A stretch of DNA of 64,000 nucleotides from Burkholderiaceae bacterium (GTDB taxonomy: Bacteria > Pseudomonadota > Gammaproteobacteria > Burkholderiales > Burkholderiaceae_C), in assembly GCA_024235915.1 (NCBI GenBank), contig JACKLO010000021.1, forward strand, positions 1 through 64,000, read 5' to 3'. Below the pieces are notes generated by a model. That model had not been told where the DNA came from and ran no database searches. It was given only the letters and a program-made list of their open reading frames with translations. Each line of letters begins with the position of its first letter. The stretch's first letter is position 1. Below are positions 1 to 8,444 of the stretch, in pieces. The position numbers and the translations under genes are program-made.

Positions 1-1
1 C

Positions 2-394
2 GGCGACAACGACGACGTGGTGGTGGCCCGCGCCCGGGCCTGGTGGGGCCAGGCCGTGACCTCGATCTATGACGGTTCGTCCACCTCGGCCCTGCTCAGC
101 GGCCTGATGTGGCTCTCGGCGGGCCAGGAATGCCCACAGGCAGAGTACACCGGCATCGCGCTGGAGTACGGCACGGTCCCGGTGCCGGACGTGATTGCCG
201 CGCTGCGTGCCGACCAGTGGGCCGAGAACCATCCGGAAATCGACCCGGCGCTGCGCCAGCAGATCCGCCAGCAGGTGCGTGACACCTTCTACACCAACAC
301 GCCCGAGTGGAAGGCGCAGATCGTGGTGCAGGGTCTGGAAGCGGCGCGGCAGGCGGTGGCGGGGCTGGCGGGGCAGCCGTTCAGCGGACGCTGA
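2..394 (+). CDS. DUF2817-like (M14 peptidase-like) protein, 3' end only
   Basis: The reading frame is open from the first bases of the window and ends at a TGA, so only the last 130 residues or so of a longer protein are present. The tail has a Trp-rich stretch (RAWWGQ), a YDGSSTSALLSGLM segment and a C-terminal FYTNTPEWK motif followed by an Ala-rich helix. This resembles the end of DUF2817 proteins, which are distant relatives of M14 zinc carboxypeptidases. The metal-binding part lies outside the window, so activity cannot be judged. It converges on pgi. The family assignment is from memory of the C-terminal pattern and is moderate. Confidence 0.55.
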   Translation, partial: GDNDDVVVARARAWWGQAVTSIYDGSSTSALLSGLMWLSAGQECPQAEYTGIALEYGTVPVPDVIAALRADQWAENHPEIDPALRQQIRQQVRDTFYTNTPEWKAQIVVQGLEAARQAVAGLAGQPFSGR

Positions 395-405
395 CGCTCG
401 CGCCC

Positions 406-447
406 ATCACTGGCGCCGGCAGCGCCGCCTCCCGCGCGGCCGGTGAT
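406..447. terminator. Possible hairpin between convergent genes
   Basis: ATCACTGGC (406-414) pairs with GCCGGTGAT (439-447) with one G-U pair. The hairpin lies in the 54-bp gap between the DUF2817-like gene and pgi, which converge. There is no T-tract on either side, so this is only a weak candidate for a bidirectional terminator. Confidence 0.25.
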
Positions 448-448
448 C

Positions 449-2095
449 TCAGGCGCGCAGCCGACGCAACAGCCCGGCCGTGGACGCGTCCAGGCCCGCC
501 ACATCGCCGCTGCCCAGACGCGGCAGCAGTTCACCCGCCAGGGCCTTGCCCAGTTCCACGCCCCACTGGTCGAAGGCGTTGAGGCCCCAGATGGCGGCGC
601 TGGTGAACACGCGATGTTCGTACATCGCGATCAGCGCGCCCAGCGAGCGCGGCGTCAACGCGTCGAGCACGAAGGTGGTGCTGGGCCGGTTGCCTGGGAA
701 GCTGCGGTGGCGCGCGATCATGGCCGGGTCGGCGCCCGCTGCCGCCGTGGGCGGGCGCTCGCGTGCTGCCTCGTCGGCCGTTTTGCCCAGCATCAGCGCC
801 TGGCTCTGCGCCAGGCCGTTGGCCAGCAGCTTCGTGTGCTGGCTCGCGAGGCCGTTGCGCACCGCCGTCGGCAGGTCCGCCGGGTCTTGCGCCGGCGTCT
901 TCACGAGCACGAACTCCACCGGGATCACGTCCGTGCCCTGGTGCAGCATCTGGAAGTAGGCATGCTGGCCGTTGGTGCCGGGCTCGCCCCAGACCACCGG
1001 GCTGCTGCCCATGGCCAGCGGCTGTCCCTGCAGGTCCACGCCCTTGCCGTTGGACTCCATCTCCAGTTGTTGCAGGTAAGCCGGCAGGCGCCTCAGGCCC
1101 TGGTGGTAAGGCGCCACCGAGCGGCTGGTGAAGCGATGGAAGTTGCGGTACCAGACGTCGAGCAGGCCCAGCTGCGCCGGCAGGTTCTGCACCAGCGGGG
1201 TTTCGGCGAAGTGCCGGTCCATGGCGTGCGCGCCAGCCAGCAGCGCGCGGAAGTTGTCGGCGCCCACGGCGATGGCGATCGGCAGGCCGATGGCGCTCCA
1301 CAGGGAGTACCGGCCGCCCACCCAGTCCCAGAAGCCGAAGGTGGCGGTGATGCCGAAATCGGCCGCAGCCTTGACGTTGGTAGTGGCGGCGACGAAGTGG
1401 CGCGCGATGTCAGCGACCCCGAGGCCGCGGGCCTGTCCGGCATCCAGGAACCAGGCCCGCGCGGTCTGGGCGTTGGCCAGGGTCTCCTGCGTGGTGAAGG
1501 TCTTGCTGGCGACGATGAACATCGTGCGCGCCGGATCGAGCCCCCGCAGCACCGGCACGATGTCGTGGCCGTCGACGTTGCTGACGAAGTGCAGGCGCAG
1601 CCCTCGGTGGGCGTAGGCGTCCAGCGCCGGCACCAACATGGCGGGGCCCAGATCGCTGCCGCCGATGCCGATGTTGACGACGTCGGTGATGCCGCTGGTG
1701 GCGGTGTCGCGCACGCGCTCGGCCAGCGCCAGCATGCGGTCCAGCACGCCGTGCACCTCGTCGCTGAACGGCCCCTGCCCGCGTGGCGCCCGCAGTGCCA
1801 CGTGCAGCACGGCACGGCCCTCGGTGGTGTTGATCGGCTCGCCGGCGAACATGGCGTCGCGCCGGGCCTCGAGGCCGCATTCGACTGCCAGGTCCAGCAG
1901 GAAGCGCCGCGTGGCCAGGTCGACCAGGTTCTTCGACAGGTCGGCGAAGACTTCAGGTGCCTGCAGGCTGAAGGCGTCGAAGCGGCCCGGGTCGCGGGCA
2001 AAGGCTTCCCGCAGGTCCAGTCCGCGGCCGTGGGCCTCGAAGTGGCCGCTCAGCGCGCCCCAGGCGCGTGTGGTCTCGGGCCGGACCAGGGTCAT
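449..2095 (-). CDS. pgi: Glucose-6-phosphate isomerase
   Basis: Cytoplasmic interconversion of glucose 6-phosphate and fructose 6-phosphate. The 548-residue product is family-typical. It carries the sugar-phosphate segment NIGIGGSDLG near residues 141-150, PGI signature 1 (GGRYSLWSAIG, about 260-270) and signature 2 (FDQWGVELGK, about 508-517). The frame stays open upstream into tal, but the ATG at 2095 overlaps the tal stop as ATGA. The protein begins at the expected point there, so the upstream extension is rejected. It is co-transcribed with and translationally coupled to tal. Together with the nearby zwf it links glycolysis and the pentose phosphate pathway. Confidence 0.97.
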   Translation of the reverse strand: MTLVRPETTRAWGALSGHFEAHGRGLDLREAFARDPGRFDAFSLQAPEVFADLSKNLVDLATRRFLLDLAVECGLEARRDAMFAGEPINTTEGRAVLHVALRAPRGQGPFSDEVHGVLDRMLALAERVRDTATSGITDVVNIGIGGSDLGPAMLVPALDAYAHRGLRLHFVSNVDGHDIVPVLRGLDPARTMFIVASKTFTTQETLANAQTARAWFLDAGQARGLGVADIARHFVAATTNVKAAADFGITATFGFWDWVGGRYSLWSAIGLPIAIAVGADNFRALLAGAHAMDRHFAETPLVQNLPAQLGLLDVWYRNFHRFTSRSVAPYHQGLRRLPAYLQQLEMESNGKGVDLQGQPLAMGSSPVVWGEPGTNGQHAYFQMLHQGTDVIPVEFVLVKTPAQDPADLPTAVRNGLASQHTKLLANGLAQSQALMLGKTADEAARERPPTAAAGADPAMIARHRSFPGNRPSTTFVLDALTPRSLGALIAMYEHRVFTSAAIWGLNAFDQWGVELGKALAGELLPRLGSGDVAGLDASTAGLLRRLRA

Positions 2096-3078
2096 GCCCG
2101 GGCCTCGTCGATCAACCGGTCGAGCTTGACCGCGTCGGCGGCAAAGGCGCGGATGCCCTCGGCCAGCTTCTCGGTGGCCATGGCGTCCTCGTTCAGCGCC
2201 CAGCGGAAAGCAGGCTCGGCGTAGCTCACGGCGTGGATCGAGGCCGATTTGGCTTCGGCCGCATCGAGTTGCCGCGGCACCGGGGCGTCGGACGCCTGCA
2301 GTGCCGCCAGCAGTTCGGGGCTGATGGTGAGCAGGTCGCAGCCGGCCAGGGCCAGGATCTGGCCCACGTTGCGGAAGCTCGCGCCCATGACCTCGGTGGC
2401 GATGTCGTAGTGCTTGAAGTAGCGCCAGATGCGCGCCACCGACTGCACGCCGGGGTCGTTGACGCCGGCCATGGCCGCCTCGTCCCACGAAGTGCCGGCG
2501 GCCTTCTTGTGCCAGTCGTAGATGCGGCCGACGAAAGGCGAGATCAGCGTCACGCCGGCCTCGCCACAGGCCACGGCCTGGCAGAAGGCAAACAGCAGCG
2601 TCAGGTTGCAGTGGATGCCTTCGCGCTCCAGCGCACGCGCGGCCTGGATGCCTTCCCAGGTGGCGGCGATCTTGATCAGCACGCGCTCACGGCCGATACC
2701 GGCCTTTTCGTAGAGGCCGATCAGGTGTCGGGCCCGGGCCACGGTGGCGGCCGTGTCGAAGGACAGGCGCGCATCGACTTCCGTGCTCACCCGGCCCGGC
2801 ACCACCTTCAGGATCTCCAGGCCAAAGCGCACCAGCACTTCGTCGACGATGCGCTCCAGCGGTGCATTGCGGTGCGCCGCCACTGTTTCGTCAAGCAGCG
2901 GCCGGTATTCGGCTTGCTGCACCGCCTTGAGGATCAGCGTCGGGTTGGTGGTGGCGTCGCGCGGCGTGTACTGCGCCAGCTGGCGGAAGTTGCCGGTGTC
3001 GGCCACCACGGTGGTAACGGCCTTGAGGGCGTCGAGCTGGTGAACGGGCATGGCAGAAGGCGGGGCGGTGGCACTCAT
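2092..3078 (-). CDS. tal: Transaldolase
   Basis: Transfers a dihydroxyacetone unit between sedoheptulose 7-phosphate and glyceraldehyde 3-phosphate in the non-oxidative pentose phosphate pathway. The 328-residue TalB-type protein has the TPRDATTNPTLI signature near the N-terminus and the Schiff-base lysine in RVLIKIAATWEG. Three ATGs are possible (3096, 3078, 3051). 3078 is taken because it retains the usual short N-terminal tail; 3051 would begin at the conserved HQLDALK segment, and none has a clear Shine-Dalgarno. It is the first gene of a two-gene operon with pgi (ATGA overlap). Confidence 0.95.
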   Translation of the reverse strand: MSATAPPSAMPVHQLDALKAVTTVVADTGNFRQLAQYTPRDATTNPTLILKAVQQAEYRPLLDETVAAHRNAPLERIVDEVLVRFGLEILKVVPGRVSTEVDARLSFDTAATVARARHLIGLYEKAGIGRERVLIKIAATWEGIQAARALEREGIHCNLTLLFAFCQAVACGEAGVTLISPFVGRIYDWHKKAAGTSWDEAAMAGVNDPGVQSVARIWRYFKHYDIATEVMGASFRNVGQILALAGCDLLTISPELLAALQASDAPVPRQLDAAEAKSASIHAVSYAEPAFRWALNEDAMATEKLAEGIRAFAADAVKLDRLIDEARA

Positions 3079-3157
3079 GCGCAAATTAGACCGCATCCCC
3101 CGGCCTGGGCGGCGACAAGCCGGTTACACGTCGTCAGCGCCCGGCATACTGCGCGCC

Positions 3158-4324
3158 GTGAAACACCCTCCTGCCCCTGTTCCTGCTGCTGTTGCCGCCC
3201 TGCTGCTGGGCCTTGTGCTGTCGTGGTCCTCGAGCGCCGAGACGCTGATCGTCGGCCCCGAAGGCGTGCCGCTGGCCTTTGCCCAGGCGCTGGCACAAGC
3301 GCGTGACGGCGACGTCATCGACGTGCTGCCCGGGGTCTACAAGGGCGCCGTCGGCGTGATCGGCCAGAAGCGGCTGACCATCCGGGGCGTCGGCGAACGG
3401 CCGGTGTTCGAGGCGGACGGCCGCAACGCCGAAGGCAAGGCGATCTGGGTCGTGCGCGACGGCGACATCACGGTGGAGAACATCGAGTTCCGCGGTGCGC
3501 GCGTCGCCGATGCCAACGGCGCCGGCATCCGCTTCGAGAAGGGCCGGCTCTCGGTCAACCGCTGCCGCTTCGTGGACAACCAGAACGGGTTGCTCACGGC
3601 GAACTTCAACGACGCCGAACTGCGCATTGCCGACAGCGAATTCGTGCAGGCGGTGCGTCAGGTCGGCAGCCTGCCGCACCTGCTGTATGTGGGCCGCATC
3701 GGGCGCCTCGAGATCACCGGCAGCCGTTTTCACCAGGGCTTCGAGGGCCACCTGATCAAGTCCAGGGCCAAGGTCAACCGCATCGCCTACAACCTGCTGG
3801 TCGACGGGCCCGAGGGCGGCGCGTCCTACGAGATCGACCTGCCCAATGGCGGCGATGCCGTCGTGATCGGCAACATCGTCGCGCAGAGCGCACAGACGCA
3901 GAACCCGGTGGTCGTGTCCTACGGTGCCGAGGGCAAGGCCTGGGATCACAACCGGCTGCTGCTGTCGCACAACACGCTGGTCAGCGACTACCCGCTGGCC
4001 TGGTTCCTGCGCAGCTGGCCGGAGAAGCTGGGCGACGACACCACGATCCGCGCGGTCAACAACCTCACTGTCGGGCCGGGTGTGTTCTCGTTTGGGTCCG
4101 CCGGCAGCTTCGATGGCAACTGGCCCACCACGTCGTCATCGCTGCTCGAGCCGATGCTGCTGGACTTCGCGCTCCAGCGCGACAGCTGGCTGCGCGGGCG
4201 TGCCGACAGCGCACGCACCCTGGCCGGCGACGAGGCCGTGCCGACCGCCGAGTTCACGCTGCCCGTCGGCACCCGGCCGCTGGCCCCGCCGACGACCTGG
4301 TCGCCTGGCGCATTGCAGCGCTGA
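3158..4324 (+). CDS. Secreted right-handed parallel beta-helix protein
   Basis: The 388-residue product starts with GTG (in-frame codons upstream overlap the tal promoter region). It has a Sec signal peptide with a long hydrophobic core (AAVAALLLGLVLSW) and a cut after SSA. The mature part shows PbH1-type repeats, with recurring segments of the form LTIRGVG, ITVENIEFRG, NGAGIRFEKGRL, ADSEF and GNIV. This fold is shared by pectate lyases and other polysaccharide-active or polysaccharide-binding proteins, but no catalytic signature is evident. It is clearly paralogous to the Tat-type beta-helix protein at 15717-16964 (shared KRLTIRGVG, GAGIRFE, HLxKSRAxVN, DLPNGG). It probably acts on or binds an exported glycan in the periplasm; substrate unknown. 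Confidence 0.8.
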   Translation: MKHPPAPVPAAVAALLLGLVLSWSSSAETLIVGPEGVPLAFAQALAQARDGDVIDVLPGVYKGAVGVIGQKRLTIRGVGERPVFEADGRNAEGKAIWVVRDGDITVENIEFRGARVADANGAGIRFEKGRLSVNRCRFVDNQNGLLTANFNDAELRIADSEFVQAVRQVGSLPHLLYVGRIGRLEITGSRFHQGFEGHLIKSRAKVNRIAYNLLVDGPEGGASYEIDLPNGGDAVVIGNIVAQSAQTQNPVVVSYGAEGKAWDHNRLLLSHNTLVSDYPLAWFLRSWPEKLGDDTTIRAVNNLTVGPGVFSFGSAGSFDGNWPTTSSSLLEPMLLDFALQRDSWLRGRADSARTLAGDEAVPTAEFTLPVGTRPLAPPTTWSPGALQR

Positions 4325-4334
4325 TCAGCGCCGA

Positions 4335-4363
4335 TTGACCCGCCTCAGTGTCTGGGGCATCAT
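4335..4363 (+). promoter_or_regulatory. Candidate sigma-70 promoter of zwf
   Basis: TTGACC (4335-4340) and CATCAT (4358-4363) are separated by 17 bp, matching the consensus hexamers at 5/6 and 4/6 positions. A start site would fall near 4370, directly on the inverted repeat at 4370-4384 and about 27 bp before the zwf ATG. Confidence 0.45.
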
Positions 4364-4369
4364 CGCAAA

Positions 4370-4384
4370 AGTAACAAAGTTACA
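4370..4384. promoter_or_regulatory. Candidate HexR operator (GTAAC-AAA-GTTAC)
   Basis: AGTAACAAAGTTACA contains a perfect 5-bp inverted repeat around a 3-bp centre, GTAAC/GTTAC. Its half-sites resemble the TGTAAT...ATTACA type of site known for HexR in other proteobacteria. It lies at the predicted zwf start site, 12 bp before the ATG, and the hexR gene is immediately downstream of zwf. Repression by occlusion, relieved by 2-keto-3-deoxy-6-phosphogluconate, would follow from known HexR biology. Confidence 0.6.
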
Positions 4385-4396
4385 TCGCGAGAATCC

Positions 4397-5842
4397 ATGT
4401 CCTTCGACCTCGTCTTCTTCGGCGGCACCGGCGACCTCACCTGGCGCAAGCTGATGCCGGCGCTGTTCCAGGCGTTCCGCCACGGCAAGCTGCCGGAAGG
4501 TGGCCGCATCCTGGCCGTGGCGCGCGACGAGCGCAGCGACGAGGCGTACCGCGATTTCATCCGCGAGCGCTTTGCCGAGGTCGACAGCGCCAAGCGCCCG
4601 AGCGATGCCGAGTTCGCCGCCTTCGCGCAGATGCTGCACTACCGGCGCATGGACCTCAGTCAGCCGGCGCACTACGCCGGGCTGAAGCAGTGGATCGACG
4701 CGCGGGGTGCCGACACCGTGGTGCTCTACCTGGCCACCAGCCCCTACCTGTTCCCGGTGATCTGCGAGCAGCTGGGCGCTGCAGGCCTCAACGGCCCGAA
4801 CGTGCGCGTGGTGCTGGAAAAGCCGCTGGGGCACGACCTCGCCAGCGCGCTGGAAATCAACCGCGTGGTGCGTTCGGTGTTCGCCGAGTCGCAGGCGCTG
4901 CGCATCGACCACTACCTGGGCAAGCCGGCGGTGCAGAACCTGATGGCGCTGCGCTTCGGCAACGCGTTGTTCGAGCCACTGTGGCGGCGCGAGAGCATCG
5001 CCAACATCCAGATCACCATCGCCGAGAGCCTGGGCGTGGGCACACGCGGCGACTACTACGACACCACGGGCGCCCTGCGCGACATGGTGCAGAACCACGC
5101 GCTGCAGCTGCTGACGATGATCGCGATGGAGCCGCCGAGCACCAGCGACGCCGACGCCATCCGCGACGAGAAGCTCAAGGTGCTCAAGTCGCTCAAGCCC
5201 TTCACGCCGGAGACCGTGGCCCGCGACGTGGTGCGCGGCCAGTACCGTGCCGGCGCGGTGGACGGCCGGGCCGTACCGGGTTACCTGGAAGAAGTGAAGG
5301 TGCCACCCGGCAGCCGCTGCGAGACCTTCGTGGCCCTGCGCACCGAGGTGCAGAACTGGCGCTGGGCCGGTGTGCCCTTCTACCTGCGCACCGGCAAGCG
5401 TCTGGGGGCGCGCAATGCGCAGATCGTGGTGACTTTCCGCGAGGTGCCACACCCCATCTTTCCGGGGACACGCTGCGCGAACAAGCTGGTGATCAACCTG
5501 CAGCCCGAGGACGGGCTGGAGCTTCATCTGCTGGCTGCCAAGGGCGCGGGCAACAATGACCAGCTCTCACCGGTCTCGCTGGACCTGGACTTCGACAAGG
5601 CCTTTCCCAGCGAACGTGTGGGTGCCTACGAGAAGCTGCTGCTCGACGCCATCGCCGGCCGGCTGAACCTGTTCGTGCGCAGCGACGAGCAGGAACAGGC
5701 CTGGCGCTGGGTGATGCCCATCCTCGAAGCCTGGGCCGCCGACCCGGCACCGCCGAGGCCCTACGCCGCCGGCGGCTGGGGCCCGGCCGCCGCCAGTGCG
5801 CTAGTGGCGCGCGACGGCTGCACCTGGGCCGAGGAGCAGTAG
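4397..5842 (+). CDS. zwf: Glucose-6-phosphate 1-dehydrogenase
   Basis: Oxidises glucose 6-phosphate to 6-phosphogluconolactone with reduction of NAD(P)+, the entry step of the oxidative pentose phosphate and Entner-Doudoroff routes. The 481-residue protein has the N-terminal dinucleotide loop FFGGTGDLT (7-15), EKPLG (141-145) and the active-site motif RIDHYLGK (169-176). The ATG at 4397 gives the standard N-terminus. It is followed after 32 bp by hexR in the same direction, and the upstream inverted repeat suggests HexR control. Confidence 0.97.
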   Translation: MSFDLVFFGGTGDLTWRKLMPALFQAFRHGKLPEGGRILAVARDERSDEAYRDFIRERFAEVDSAKRPSDAEFAAFAQMLHYRRMDLSQPAHYAGLKQWIDARGADTVVLYLATSPYLFPVICEQLGAAGLNGPNVRVVLEKPLGHDLASALEINRVVRSVFAESQALRIDHYLGKPAVQNLMALRFGNALFEPLWRRESIANIQITIAESLGVGTRGDYYDTTGALRDMVQNHALQLLTMIAMEPPSTSDADAIRDEKLKVLKSLKPFTPETVARDVVRGQYRAGAVDGRAVPGYLEEVKVPPGSRCETFVALRTEVQNWRWAGVPFYLRTGKRLGARNAQIVVTFREVPHPIFPGTRCANKLVINLQPEDGLELHLLAAKGAGNNDQLSPVSLDLDFDKAFPSERVGAYEKLLLDAIAGRLNLFVRSDEQEQAWRWVMPILEAWAADPAPPRPYAAGGWGPAAASALVARDGCTWAEEQ

Positions 5843-5874
5843 CCGCTCCGGCGGCTGCGGCCACAATCGCCGCC

Positions 5875-6780
5875 ATGCTCGACCGCATCCGCGCTTCCAT
5901 CCCCGCCCTGCCCCCGGCCGAGCAGCGCGTGGCGCGCCTGGTGCTGAGCGACCCGCGCAGCTTCGCGTCGCTGCCGGTGGGCGAACTGGCGGAGCGTGCG
6001 CATGTGAGCAAGCCCACCGTGGTGCGCTTCTGCCGCAGCGTGGGCTACGACGGGCTGGCCGACTTCAAGCTCAAGCTCGCCGGCACCGTCAACGAAGGTG
6101 TGCCCTTTGTGCACCGCGCGGTGGACGACGACGACAAGGCCGGCGACATCGTCGTCAAGGTGGTGGACAACGCCGTCAGCGCGCTGCTGAAGTACCGCAA
6201 CAGCGCCACCGGCGGCGCCGTGGAGCAGGCGCTGGCGCTGCTCACCGAGGCCGGACGCCAGGGGCGCAGGATCGAGTTCTACGGCGTCGGCAATTCCGGC
6301 ATCGTGGCGCAGGACGCGCAGCACAAGTTCTTCCGTCTGGGCGTGCATGCGGCGGCCGTCAGTGACGGCCACGTGCAGGTGATGAGCGCCACCATGCTGG
6401 CGCCGGGTGACTGTGCCGTGATCATCAGCAACTCGGGCCGCAGCCGCGACCTGCTGGACGTGGCGCAGATCGCCCACCGCAAGGGTGCAGCGGTGATCGT
6501 CATCACCGCCAGCGGCAGCCCGCTGGCGCACCTGGCACTGCAGCCGGGCCATGTGCTGCTGGCGGCCGACCACCCCGAGGACTACGACCGCTACAGCCCG
6601 ATGGTGTCGCGGTTGCTGCACCTCATGATCGTGGACATCCTGACCACCGGCGTGGCCCTGCGCCTGGGCAGCGACAAGCTGCGGCCAACGCTGCAGGAGA
6701 TCAAGAAGAACCTGCGCGTGCGGCGTTACGCCGAACCGGCGCCGGCGCCATTGCCCTCGAGCAGCGAGCCCACGCCGTAG
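5875..6780 (+). CDS. hexR: RpiR/MurR-family regulator, HexR-like
   Basis: Predicted transcriptional repressor of glucose catabolic genes. The 301-residue protein has an N-terminal RpiR helix-turn-helix (ELAERAHVSKPTVVRFCRSV, about 40-60) followed by a sugar-isomerase (SIS) domain (FYGVGNSGI, then SNSGRSRD and ITASGSPLA) that binds a sugar phosphate. HexR is assigned over other RpiR members because it sits directly behind zwf and a HexR-like site precedes zwf. Its last 55 bp overlap mlaB, which is read from the opposite strand. Confidence 0.88.
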   Translation: MLDRIRASIPALPPAEQRVARLVLSDPRSFASLPVGELAERAHVSKPTVVRFCRSVGYDGLADFKLKLAGTVNEGVPFVHRAVDDDDKAGDIVVKVVDNAVSALLKYRNSATGGAVEQALALLTEAGRQGRRIEFYGVGNSGIVAQDAQHKFFRLGVHAAAVSDGHVQVMSATMLAPGDCAVIISNSGRSRDLLDVAQIAHRKGAAVIVITASGSPLAHLALQPGHVLLAADHPEDYDRYSPMVSRLLHLMIVDILTTGVALRLGSDKLRPTLQEIKKNLRVRRYAEPAPAPLPSSSEPTP

Positions 6781-7034
6781 AGCTTCGCCAGCGCCATCAG
6801 CTTCGGTGGCGCGCCGGCGAGCGTGAACGCCACGCCACGCGCCTGCGCCAGGCGGCGCGCCTGCAACAGTAAGGCCACGGCGGCGGTGTCCACTTCCTGC
6901 AGCGCAGCAGCGTCGATGGCGAGGTTACCGCCCGCCGACGAGGAGGCCAGCGCCGCCTCGATGGCGCGCAACGCCACCGAGGCGTCGCCCATCGTCACCG
7001 AGGCCGGCAGGGCGACGACAGACGCGGTGCTCAC
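6726..7034 (-). CDS. mlaB: MlaB, STAS-domain component of the Mla ABC transporter
   Basis: Small cytoplasmic STAS protein of 102 residues. In the known MlaFEDB complex it binds MlaF and is needed for ATPase activity. The core has the STAS pattern LAIDAAALQEVDTAAVALLLQ with a Thr in the usual switch region, then a second beta-alpha unit (FTLAGAPPKLMALAKLYGV). The GTG start overlaps the mlaC stop (GTGA). It is the last gene of the mla operon. The 3' end runs 55 bp into hexR on the other strand, an unusually long convergent overlap. Confidence 0.85.
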   Translation of the reverse strand: MSTASVVALPASVTMGDASVALRAIEAALASSSAGGNLAIDAAALQEVDTAAVALLLQARRLAQARGVAFTLAGAPPKLMALAKLYGVGSLLEGNGAGAGSA

Positions 7035-7642
7035 TTGGCCGCTGCCTTGTTGCGCTCGGCCAGCTTGGCGATCAGGCCGTCGATGCCGCCGGCCTTGATC
7101 TCCTGGCCGAAGCTGTTCTTGTACTGGTTGACCAGCCAGATGCCCAGCACGTTGACGTCGTAGATCTTCCAGCTGTCGCCGGCCTTCTCGAGCCGATAGT
7201 CCAGTTGGATGGGCTCGCCCTTGCCCTTGACCTCGGTACGCACCAGCACCTCGGTGTCGTCGGCGGCGGCACGGAAGGACTTCATCTGCACCGTCTGGTC
7301 CTTCACCTGCGCCAGCGCGCCGGCGTAGGTGCGCACCAGCAGCAGCTTGAACTCGGCCTGCAGCTTCTCCTTCTGTTCCGGCGTGGCCTGGCGCCACGGC
7401 AGGCCGACGGCCGACGCGGTCATGCGCGGGAAGTTCAGGTAGGGCAGCACCTTGGCATCCACCAGGGCGATGACCTTGCCCACGTCGCCGGCCTGGATGG
7501 CAGGGTCGGCCTTCACCGCGTCGATGACCTCGTTGGACAGGTCGCGCACCAGGGCATCGGGCGCCACGGCGGCCAGCACTGCGCCGGCGCTGGTCAGCGA
7601 CAGGGTGAGCGCGAGGAAGAGCTTCTGCATCGGCTTGAACAT
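7031..7642 (-). CDS. mlaC: MlaC, periplasmic phospholipid-binding protein
   Basis: Soluble shuttle that carries phospholipid between MlaA in the outer membrane and MlaFEDB in the inner membrane. The 203-residue length is typical. It has a Sec signal peptide (LFLALTLSLTSAGAVLA) and Tol-Ttg2/MlaC motifs including FPRMTASAVG, WRQATPEQKEKL and the C-terminal WKIYDVNVLGIWLV..NQYKNSF segment. The start at 7642 has an AAGGAT Shine-Dalgarno at good spacing. It lies 58 bp after mlaA and is coupled to mlaB by GTGA. Confidence 0.95.
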   Translation of the reverse strand: MFKPMQKLFLALTLSLTSAGAVLAAVAPDALVRDLSNEVIDAVKADPAIQAGDVGKVIALVDAKVLPYLNFPRMTASAVGLPWRQATPEQKEKLQAEFKLLLVRTYAGALAQVKDQTVQMKSFRAAADDTEVLVRTEVKGKGEPIQLDYRLEKAGDSWKIYDVNVLGIWLVNQYKNSFGQEIKAGGIDGLIAKLAERNKAAAK

Positions 7643-7700
7643 CGGGATCCTTTGTTTCTACGGGCTTGCCCGGACTAGAACGCGCGGGCGCCGGATTGGT

Positions 7701-8444
7701 TCACTTCGGCTCGTCGAACCGCTCTTCCGGGGGGTTCCCGTCATAGACCTGGTTCAGCCGGCGCGCCAGGTAGGCGTCACGCAGGAAGCTGTAGCGGTCC
7801 AGCGCGATGTCGTCGAGCAGGCGCGTGGCGCCGAGCAGGCTGGCGCGCGTGTCCACCACGTTCAGCGCCAGGGCACCATTGCGCACCGCCTCGTCGTGGG
7901 TGTAACGCGGCGCGGTCTCCGGCTGCATGTCCACGATGCGGCCCGTGGCGTCACGCAGCGTCGACGGCCCCAGCAGCGGCAGCACCAGGTAAGGGCCTTG
8001 CGGCACGCCCCACACGCCCAGGGTCTGGCCAAAGTCCTCGCTCTGGCGTTCCAGGCCGGCTTCGCTGGCCACATCCAGCAGCCCACCCAGGCCGAAAGTG
8101 CTGTTGACCGCCATGCGCAACGTCATGTTCAACGCCGGCTCCAGCTTGCCCTGCAGCAGGTGGTTAAGGGCCGACCAGCCGTCGCCCAGGTTGCCGAAGA
8201 AGTTGCCCACGGCGGTACGGGCGAACTGGGGCACCACGTTGCGATAGGCGGTGGCCACGGGCTTGAGCACGGCGTCGTCCACGCCGTCGTTGAAGGACTG
8301 CACGCCCCGGTTGAAGCCTTCGAACGGGTCGGCCGGGTTGCGCTCTTCGTCCTGCGCCCACGCTGCCGGCCCCGCCAGCGCCATCGTCAGCGCCAAGCCC
8401 CACGGCAGCGCCGCGCGTGGCCACGGGGCACGTTGCCAGGTCAC
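7701..8444 (-). CDS. mlaA: MlaA/VacJ-family outer-membrane protein without a lipobox
   Basis: MlaA removes phospholipids from the outer leaflet of the outer membrane, with porin partners. The 247-residue protein has the family landmarks: NPADPFEGFNR, the FARTAVGNFFGNLGD region, FGLGGLLDVASEAG, and GQTLGVWGVPQGPYLVLPLLGPST. The signal peptide reads ALTMALAGPAAWAQDE. There is no cysteine where MlaA lipoproteins normally have L-A-G-C, so this copy looks like a type I signal peptidase substrate. The GTG start overlaps the mlaD stop (GTGA). The missing lipid anchor is worth checking. Confidence 0.92.
   Translation of the reverse strand: MTWQRAPWPRAALPWGLALTMALAGPAAWAQDEERNPADPFEGFNRGVQSFNDGVDDAVLKPVATAYRNVVPQFARTAVGNFFGNLGDGWSALNHLLQGKLEPALNMTLRMAVNSTFGLGGLLDVASEAGLERQSEDFGQTLGVWGVPQGPYLVLPLLGPSTLRDATGRIVDMQPETAPRYTHDEAVRNGALALNVVDTRASLLGATRLLDDIALDRYSFLRDAYLARRLNQVYDGNPPEERFDEPK

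Noticed and set aside
443..2224. Open frame of 593 codons opposite pgi
   Set aside because: pgi carries both PGI signatures on the minus strand; this frame is a high-GC shadow.
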